64,000 bases of DNA, taken from the NCBI GenBank assembly GCA_025765595.1, contig JAIVFH010000020.1, positions 335,368 through 399,367 on the forward strand. The letters run 5' to 3'. Under the pieces are notes generated by a model that did no database searches, was not told the DNA's origin, and was given only the letters and a program-made list of their open reading frames with translations. Positions 57,944 through 64,000 of the stretch are shown piece by piece (the first letter of the stretch is position 1; every line of letters starts with the position of its first letter). This DNA comes from Obelidium mucronatum. Its lineage: Eukaryota; Chytridiomycota; Chytridiomycetes; Chytridiales; Chytriomycetaceae. The translations under genes and the position numbers were made by a program.

Positions 57944-57958
57944 CCCTAACCCTAACCC
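57944..57958 (+). repeat. telomeric repeat (CCCTAACCCTAACCC) at LINE 5' end
   Basis: Two and a half CCCTAA units directly upstream of the LINE 5' end, in the same orientation as 51524-51540. Confidence 0.9.
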
Positions 57959-58059
57959 CAAGTCGATTCCAGAGCCATCGAAACTCCAGCAAGCGATTTC
58001 CAGAATCGATTCAAGCTCCTGCAAGTTTATTCCAGGATCGATTCAAGTCACGAGAACCA

Positions 58060-58128
58060 GCTGTGCATAGCACGTGCCGGTGCCAGCAGTGACGGTGAGA
58101 CAACCCGCCCGTCGCGCTGTGTGTCCCG
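58060..58128 (-). repeat. third copy of the subtelomere-like unit, inverted
   Basis: Reverse complement of the units at 51257-51324 and 51424-51490, about 90% alike (GCTGTGCATAGCACG ... CGGTGAGACAACCC). Confidence 0.85.
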
Positions 58129-59334
58129 CATCGATTCCATGTCGATTCCAGAACCTTTCCAGAGCTTGCAAACCACGCACTAACCACAGCGTCGGCGGGT
58201 TTGGACAAAGTAGATTTTTAAACCAAGTCGAGTCGTTTTCAGTACTCGAGTTGGAAAGATAAGGCAGGATGGGAAGGTATGGAGTGGAATGCAGGGGTGT
58301 TCGATGTGATGAAGTGCAAAAGAGGGGATATGTTGCCGATTTGATCAAAAGATTGATTGGCTTACAGAGAACCCCAAACTCTGCTGATATTAACTTTGCT
58401 CTTGCATCATCACTGTGAACCATGCCAGCGGCTCAGCCAGTAACACCATGCCCATTAGAGCACCGGTGAAACCTTTGAAAGGCGAACACTGCCCGGCTCC
58501 CCCCAAAGAAAAAAAAAATAGCAAAATGAGGAAAGACAGCAATGATTGCGCCGCCTCCACCAGAAGAGCTGACACCATACTGGCTGACACTGTGGTCTGT
58601 TTGTTGCTGTTGTGCAGACACAGGCAGCCGGATGGTTGTTTTGAGGTCCAAGACTGAGGGAGCTCTTTGGACACATCCATAACCCTTAGCCTACTTGGTA
58701 GGACTTTATACACTCACTTGATCAAATCCATAGGAATTCATCTGACATAGCGGCTGGATTGGGGTTCCTTGAAGGCATGGGAGGAGGCCTGCTCCCTTGC
58801 ACATGCACTCTCAACAGTAGCTGATTGCTCAACAGTAGTTCAATCAGTGCAAACCATATTTTCCTTTGTGCCAACTTCAGACAAATAAAGCATCCAATGT
58901 GCAAATTCACCAATTTAGAATTTCCGTTTGAGAACGGATTCCGTGCAAAACGGAAATTTTTGAAAATCTGTGTCAGAACGGATTCCGTGCCAAAACGGAT
59001 ATTTTTTTTTCAAACACTGAGACGCTGCTACCGCTCTGTGTGCCTGCTCTGGGATACTGCCTCTGGGAGCTTTCTGCCATGCTAGTCAGGAAGGCGTCCA
59101 CCAGAAGGAGGCAGACACCAAAAAGGCTGAACACTCCTGATGCAACAGATTGCCCATTTTGCTTGAAACTTAGGCTTGCTATTGCATCACACGACCAACT
59201 CTAACAGACAGACAGAAAACACTCTGCTGGCCCAAATGGTCAAATAATAGTACCAAAGTAATTCGTTTTGAACCTTGTGAAAATTTTATGACATATACAA
59301 GACAAATACCAAAGAAATAACGAAGGCTTTGGCA
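58129..59334. other. unassigned sequence up to the insertion junction
   Basis: No coding region is convincing. Two near-copies of ACGGATTCCGTGC with A/T-rich surroundings lie at 58933-59000. This stretch ends the insertion that split the LTR. Confidence 0.4.
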
Positions 59335-59494
59335 CACAGAATGTATTGAAACTGAACTAAAACTCAGAGCAGAAAGCTTGCTATTTATGCAAGTTCTGGA
59401 CTTAAAAATAACAAAAGTTCAAAATAGAAAACAAACTGAAAATCAAACAGAAATTGTGATAGCAAGAGTGATAGCACAATAATATGTGAAATCA
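59335..59494 (-). repeat. gypsy-family LTR, second part (split LTR)
   Basis: Continues 50756-50893 and matches 11475-11635. The tetranucleotide ACAC occurs on both sides of the insertion (50890-50893, 59335-59338). Confidence 0.85.
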
Positions 59495-59560
59495 AGAATG
59501 ATATCACAAAATGAAACTGAAAAGATTGAAAATCTGACAAATCAAAGAATTGAAGTAATA

Positions 59561-59632
59561 AGTTACTAGTGGGGATCGAACCCGGGTTTCCACCGTGAGA
59601 GTCGCGCGTGATGACCACTAAGCAACGGAACT
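59561..59632 (-). other. tRNA-Glu(CUC)-like pseudo-tRNA
   Basis: 72 nt. It has U33-CUC-A37 in the anticodon loop (position counted from the 5' end), TTAGTGGTCA in the D-arm and GGTTCGATCC as B-box. Only four outer acceptor pairs (AGTT/AACT) and three T-stem pairs form, and the anticodon stem does not pair. It is likely a decayed tRNA or a tRNA-derived repeat. Confidence 0.4.
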
Positions 59633-60484
59633 ATGGAATAGATTCGTAAACCGCAGCTGACCAATCTTTGCTGACACGTCGCTCTGACGTTCCAAATGTT
59701 ATTTCTCTCACAAATGATTTTGACGAAGCTGTCCCAAATGATCAACAAACCAACAATGTTCTGGATGGAATTGATGAGGCCAGCCACTACATGGAAGCCA
59801 ACACTGATAATGAATTTGACGTTGCCACATCCATGGATGCTTTCCGTACGGATCTCATGGCATTGTCTCGTAGTGCATCAGACTCTGATGCTCAATCTGA
59901 TGTGGGTTCCCGGTCCGAATCCTCCAATTCCGAAAAATTTCTCTTCGTGTTGCCAAGCCTCCTGTTTTCAAGGGCCTCGCAACTGACGATTTTGATGACT
60001 TTATGCTCAAAGTCTATCTCAATTTTGATAATTCTGGACCCAAGGGGATTCTCTCCACCAAGTCCAAAATTGCCTTTGTTGTCTCCTACCTTGGTGGTAA
60101 TGCTGCCAAGTGGTACATCAACCACGTCGCTAAGCCTGAGCTCAAGTTCAACAGCTTTCAGGATTTTGCTGACGTTTTCGCTGCCTTCTTCGGCGAAGAT
60201 CCACGTGTTGCTGAGACGATTGCCAATGACAAAGCCAAGACCCTGACGCAAACTACATCTTGTCAAGCCTACGCCCGCAATTTTCTCCGCTGGATTGCTG
60301 GTACTCAACACAACGATTACACCAAGATCCTCATGTTCAAGCAGGGTCTCAAGCTCCACATGATGAACTATACTGATGGTCTGGAACCTCAACCAACCAA
60401 CCTCTCCATGCTCATGCGCAAGGCCATTGTCTTCGATGAGCGCATGTTTGCTAACAACAAATGTTCTGGATCCTCCAAGGGTAA

Positions 60485-61652
60485 GAGCATGTCCACCGGT
60501 CCTGTTAAAAACAGTGTTTTGTTCGATCTGACAATATTTTTAACAAAATCACTTGCACCGGTCTGTTAAAAATCGTGTTAAACTGAATTCCTGTTAAAAA
60601 TCCTGTTAAAATGCAGTCGTTTTAACAGGATTTTTACCACGAAAGAATCGTGGTAGATCGAAAAAAAACAGATCGAAATTCCATGTCCGAACTCACAAAC
60701 AGCAGCACTGGGGCAAGACGAAGCAGAGCTGCCAAGTACTCTCAAGAAGAGCAAGTGGCCATCTCCAAAGCATGGGTTGCTGTGTCCACTGACTCACGCA
60801 CTGGCACAGAGCAGAAGCTTCAAATATTCTTTGAGCGCATTCGTGTGGAGGCTGCCAGATTGTGCGAAGAAATCACACTCAATGGAAGAACTATGACAAG
60901 TATTAATACACTTTGGGGAGATATCACAAGGGATTGCCAGAAGTTTGAAGGCTTTTTTTCCTTCTTTGAGTGCACCAAGCCAAGTGGAACACAGTTTGAT
61001 GACTGGGTTCGTCTGGCACACAAGGACTTCGTGGAGAACGATGAGAAAAAAGCCAGTTTTCGTTTTGAAGCATGCTGGAAATACCTGAGACAGCAACCGA
61101 AATGGAATGCAAGCACCGAAGAGAAGAAAAAGAAAGTGAATAAGCGAAAACATCCAGACTCAGCTGCAAGTGGTATTATGTCTTCTTTGTTTTATACATT
61201 TCTTTGCTTTGTTTCTGTCTCTTTTTTTTTCTCTAACAGATCAATCAATTACAGAACGTGGGACGCCAGGTGTTCCAGCGTCATCAACCGCTGGAGGCAC
61301 GCAACAAAACAAATCCGACAATGATGAAATTGAGCCTCCTCTTTTCTTTTTGTCTTCAAGTGCATCCAAAAATAGAAACGGGTCCATGTCATCGATATCT
61401 GTGGATTGTGGTCCAAACAACAAGGCCCATCTGTGAATCAGTAGAAAATGAAATGCCTCAATGGCAGCTTCAAACACAGGATTCATGTCCGAATGAAGAG
61501 AACAAAGAGATGCAGTTTCTGATGTTTTTTTTTTGTTGCGTTTTTTGACAGGACGGGTGGGAAAACAGCATGGTAAAAAAAGTGGCAGTTTTAACAGGAT
61601 TTATTTCCCTAGTACTTTAACAGGATTTTTAACAGGACCGGTGGACATGCTC
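60485..61652 (+). mobile_element. PIF/Harbinger-type element, 1168 bp, with only a Myb-like gene
   Basis: Ends are inverted: GAGCATGTCCACCGGTCCTG on the left and its complement on the right. A 3-bp duplication TAA flanks it (60482-60484, 61653-61655), the PIF/Harbinger preference. The subterminal regions repeat CCTGTTAAAA on both sides. It holds one intact two-exon gene and no transposase. Confidence 0.9.
60680..61436 (+). CDS. Harbinger-type Myb/SANT-like accessory protein
   Basis: Exons 60680-61172 and 61240-61436 give 229 residues, intact. The trihelix/Myb-like pattern is clear: KYSQEEQVAISKAWVAVSTD, then IFFERIRVEAARL, TSINTLWGDITRDCQKFEGF, FDDWVRLAHKDFV, and FRFEACWKYLRQQPKW. PIF/Harbinger transposons usually encode such a DNA-binding partner that brings the DDE transposase to the ends. 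Here the partner stands alone. The second exon is Ser/Asn-rich and of unknown role. Confidence 0.85.
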
Positions 61653-61850
61653 TAACCAAGGTTCAGGTTCCAGCTCCTCCCGTTCCAATAACCCAGGTGC
61701 CGCTTCCAAGCCCACTGGGTCTGCTGACGTTGCCGCTGCTGATGTCAAGTCTGGCAAGCCCACCCACAAGGAACGTCAACGCCGCAAGGATAAAGGTCTT
61801 TGCGCTTACTGTGGTCAAGACGGTTGCAAGGGTGCTTCTGACACCAAAGT

Positions 61851-62617
61851 TTGCCCTCTCTTGGTTGCAAAAAATGCTCGGAGCTCCCAGGGAAGGGGTG
61901 CTCAGGCGTAAATTCCCTGCCCAGTTTGGCGATGCAAACTGTCAACCTCTCCGTTCCCTCATCATCGGATTCCAAGATTGTGCTTTTATGTACACTTGTT
62001 GTCGGGGAAAAAATTTCTTCTTCTTCATCTCCAAACCTTACCAAGCCCTTTTCTTTGGGTGCCTTTGTGGATAGTGGGTGTTCGGCTTTCGGCCTTATTT
62101 CCTTAGATTTCGCTCTAAGAAATAAAATACCTGTTATTCCTTCCTCCACTCTGTACAATGTTAACTTGGCAGACGGGTCTTGCTCCCGCTCCATTACTAA
62201 ACAAACTGTACCTTTAACTTGTCGAATTGGTTCTCATACCGAAACGATGTCTCTTCTTGTCGCGGATATTTCTTGTCTGCTTATTTTAGGTCTTCCATGG
62301 CTTCGCCTTCATAACCCTCGCGTTAATTGGCGTCACATGTTGGTCACATTCTCCGATGGGGCTTGCCTGTCAGCTGACCACATGCCCCCTGAGGCTTTCA
62401 CTGCCCTGCCTTATTCTCCTCCAGACAATCCACTTGTCAAGGACCTGGAGATTTCTACCGCTTCTGTTTCAATCCCGACGGAAAATCTGCCAGCGAGTTC
62501 TACACCGGATATTGAGTTGCTTAATACCACTGCGTTCTTTGGCATTGCCAAGAAACACGGGCTTACTATCTTTGCCGCTCGAATGGATGTTACATCTGCC
62601 ACAGATGATAACACTCG
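61851..62617 (+). pseudogene. gypsy copy 2 aspartic protease
   Basis: Contains FVDSGCSAFGLISLDFA (active-site DSG), VTFSDGACLSADH and LLILGLPWLRLHNPRVNW, matching copy 1 at 6290-7192. It is open until the copy ends at about 62617. Confidence 0.8.
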
Positions 62618-62743
62618 GGTGTGCACGAAGATGCCAAAAAATGAATTTTAAGATAAAAAATAGAAATAAAAATAAAAATTGGAAGAAAAGTATGATTGGT
62701 AGTCTAAATAAGTTGAGCTTTATTTAATATTGAATCAAAATGA

Positions 62744-63378
62744 TTAAAAGTGAAGTTTATTTAATACATCAAAAAGTGGGTCTCGCATGAGCTTGACTTG
62801 AGTTATTTGGGTGACTGCTTTGAAGATTTGATGGTGTTCTTTAATATTTCCACGGTAGGCAGTCCGCAGGATTTGGAAATCTTTCAAGCGGCAATTGAGG
62901 GTCTCGTGACGTGCCCCAATTTGCTTGATATTGTAGTTGTGGGCAAGAACGGCTGGGGTGGCACCTTCCAAGCGGGTCATAATAAAAGAAGGTTCAAACC
63001 GATACCCAGAGTCGGCTGCGACTTTTTCTCCCTTGGCAAGTAGCGGGACCAGTGAGTGGCGCACCATCATGAGATCCGACCAGTCACCTGCAGCAACCCC
63101 ACCAGACATGTGGACAATTTTTGAGGTCCCAATGGCAGTTGCAACTTGGTACCGAAGACCTGCATGATTAAATTTATGAGAAAAGAGTTGTTTATTGAAC
63201 TTTCCTGCCTCATTAATGAGGCAGTCAATTCCGTCAACATAACAGGAGGGCTTGAGGTGTGGCCAGCCCTCAAACCTATCTTCAAAGTGAATCTAAGACA
63301 AATATTAAAAGAAACACAAAACCAGCAAAATAAAGTACTGACACTTACCTGGTCCATTTGGTTGAATACACTAATCAT
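62744..63378 (-). pseudogene. PIF/Harbinger DDE transposase, C-terminal part
   Basis: Minus-strand exons read EDRFEGWPHLKPSCYVDGID (first acidic motif region), KFNHAG then LRYQVATAIGTSKIVHMSGG, AAGDWSDLMMVRHSLVPLLA (D-x-x-M), KVAADSGYRFEP, and RHETLNCRLKDFQILRTAYR near the end. This is the DDE_Tnp_4 pattern. A GTAAGT donor after FNQMDQ (63350) and a TTAG acceptor before IHFEDRF bound an intron. The N-terminal half is not recognisable. It belongs to a second element whose right end is outside the window or unrecognised. Confidence 0.75.
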
Positions 63379-63525
63379 TCTCCTTGAAAAAGTTCAAGCC
63401 ACAGAAAATGGATCTTGGTGAGTTTATTGCGCAGGACCGCTTGTCCAACAATGAGCCAGAGGTCCACAGGAAGACGCACAAAATCAAAGAATTTGAATTT
63501 ATTATTCAATTAAAAAAATATTTTT

Positions 63526-63990
63526 TTACTCCAATCCCCACATTCCAAAAGCGACGTCCTCACTTTGCTGACCAGATACCAAAAAAGTAAGCGTGTAAGC
63601 AACAGGCTGAATTGCATTAATTCTGTGCTGGTCCTTATTTTCATCAGCGCCAGCTACTTTGATTGTGCGAAGAATAGGTCTGCTGGAATAAGAGGAATTG
63701 ACAGCCTCTGGAAAGTGAACCAAGTACTTGTAAGTCTTGGATGTCGAATTTGCAAAGTATTGGACAATTGAATCGTGTTCTGGATGTCCAATGGATGTCT
63801 CGGGGTCAACAAAGAATTGAGCTGCTGTTGTGAGTGGTGTGTACTTGCATTCGAGAGTCTGGCCATCATTGGCAACAAAGAACTGAAGCCTGTGATGCTC
63901 AATCCCCCATACAATCACACCAACGTAGAACTTGTTATCTTTCTTGTATCTCAGCATGTGGTGCAAAGGAATGTTCGAGCCAGCACCCAT
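63526..63990 (-). CDS. hypothetical protein near the window edge
   Basis: A 154-codon frame, MGAGSNIPLHHMLRYKKDNK at the start, with evenly spread hydrophobic beta-like strands (VGVIVWGIEHHRLQFFVAND). I recognise no family. It is directly upstream, on the same strand, of the Harbinger transposase remnant and might be the element's accessory gene, or a host gene. Upstream sequence is cut off at the window end. Confidence 0.35.
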   Translation of the reverse strand: MGAGSNIPLHHMLRYKKDNKFYVGVIVWGIEHHRLQFFVANDGQTLECKYTPLTTAAQFFVDPETSIGHPEHDSIVQYFANSTSKTYKYLVHFPEAVNSSYSSRPILRTIKVAGADENKDQHRINAIQPVAYTLTFLVSGQQSEDVAFGMWGLE

Positions 63991-64000
63991 TTCGCGATTG

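Larger units (their letters stand above)
59668..61911 (+). pseudogene. gypsy copy 2 gag (interrupted)
   Basis: Pieces: EANTDNEFDVATSMDAFRTD (59793-59852), then after a frame change AFVVSYLGGNAAKWYINHV, TSCQAYARNFLRWIAGTQ and FKQGLKLHMMNYTDGL up to GSSKG (60484). After the Harbinger element it resumes with a basic region and the CAYCGQDGCK knuckle, ending at TAA about 61911. The frameshift near 59935-60000 makes it non-functional. Confidence 0.75.
59640..62617 (+). mobile_element. Ty3/gypsy LTR retrotransposon, copy 2 (5' and 3' truncated)
   Basis: Gag and protease of the same family as copy 1, plus strand, without adjoining LTR. It is interrupted at 60485-61652 by a Harbinger-type element with TSD TAA. 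Similarity to copy 1 ends at about 62617, in the protease-RT linker. Confidence 0.8.

Noticed and set aside
59640..62617. Gypsy copy 2 as one element with the LTR part at 59335-59494
   Set aside because: The LTR part is in the opposite orientation to the gag gene, so they do not belong together.

Overview
The window looks like nuclear DNA of a zoosporic (chytrid-type) fungus. Genes carry many short GT-AG introns (about 45-80 nt). There is a fungal Skn7-type protein (HSF DNA-binding domain plus receiver domain), a centrosomal coiled-coil gene of the kind kept by flagellated lineages, a crinkler-like effector, and TTAGGG-type repeats. The species is not named here; this is inference from gene content.

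Layout. (1) 1-15150 is a nest of transposons. A degenerate Ty3/gypsy element on the minus strand (LTR 11341-11635, gag, protease, RT running off the left edge) has been hit by a P-superfamily DNA transposon (862-6281, TSD GGTGGAAG) and a hAT element (8252-11262, TSD GTGACAAG). The gypsy LTR itself abuts an older, decayed hAT. (2) 15150-42500 is a gene-dense host block: lectin-TM-SH3 membrane protein, metaxin (with a partial duplicate), MYND/SET protein, CKS1, mitochondrial uL22, OSTF1-like SH3/ankyrin protein, CCDC138-like coiled-coil protein, MARK/PAR-1 kinase, a GPH-type MFS transporter, homospermidine synthase, a disordered protein and SKN7. (3) 42753-47702 is a type I metacaspase with an N-terminal WW domain. 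It is split between its catalytic His and Cys by a young copia element (43661-46968, apparently identical 230-bp LTRs, TSD CCATC) that lacks protease and integrase. (4) 48734-49657 is a crinkler-type nuclease-like gene. (5) 50000-64000 is repeat-rich: an AT-rich minisatellite, a gypsy LTR split by an 8.4-kb insertion that contains an APE-type LINE bounded on both sides by telomeric repeats, a second gypsy copy on the plus strand carrying a PIF/Harbinger element with only a Myb-like gene, and a Harbinger transposase fragment.

How the genes relate. The host genes form no pathway cluster. They are single housekeeping or signalling genes, often arranged head-to-head or tail-to-tail with very short spacers. 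The most distinctive content is the transposon record, because target-site duplications let the order of insertion be read, together with a 14-unit covarying hairpin array inside the OSTF1 intron.
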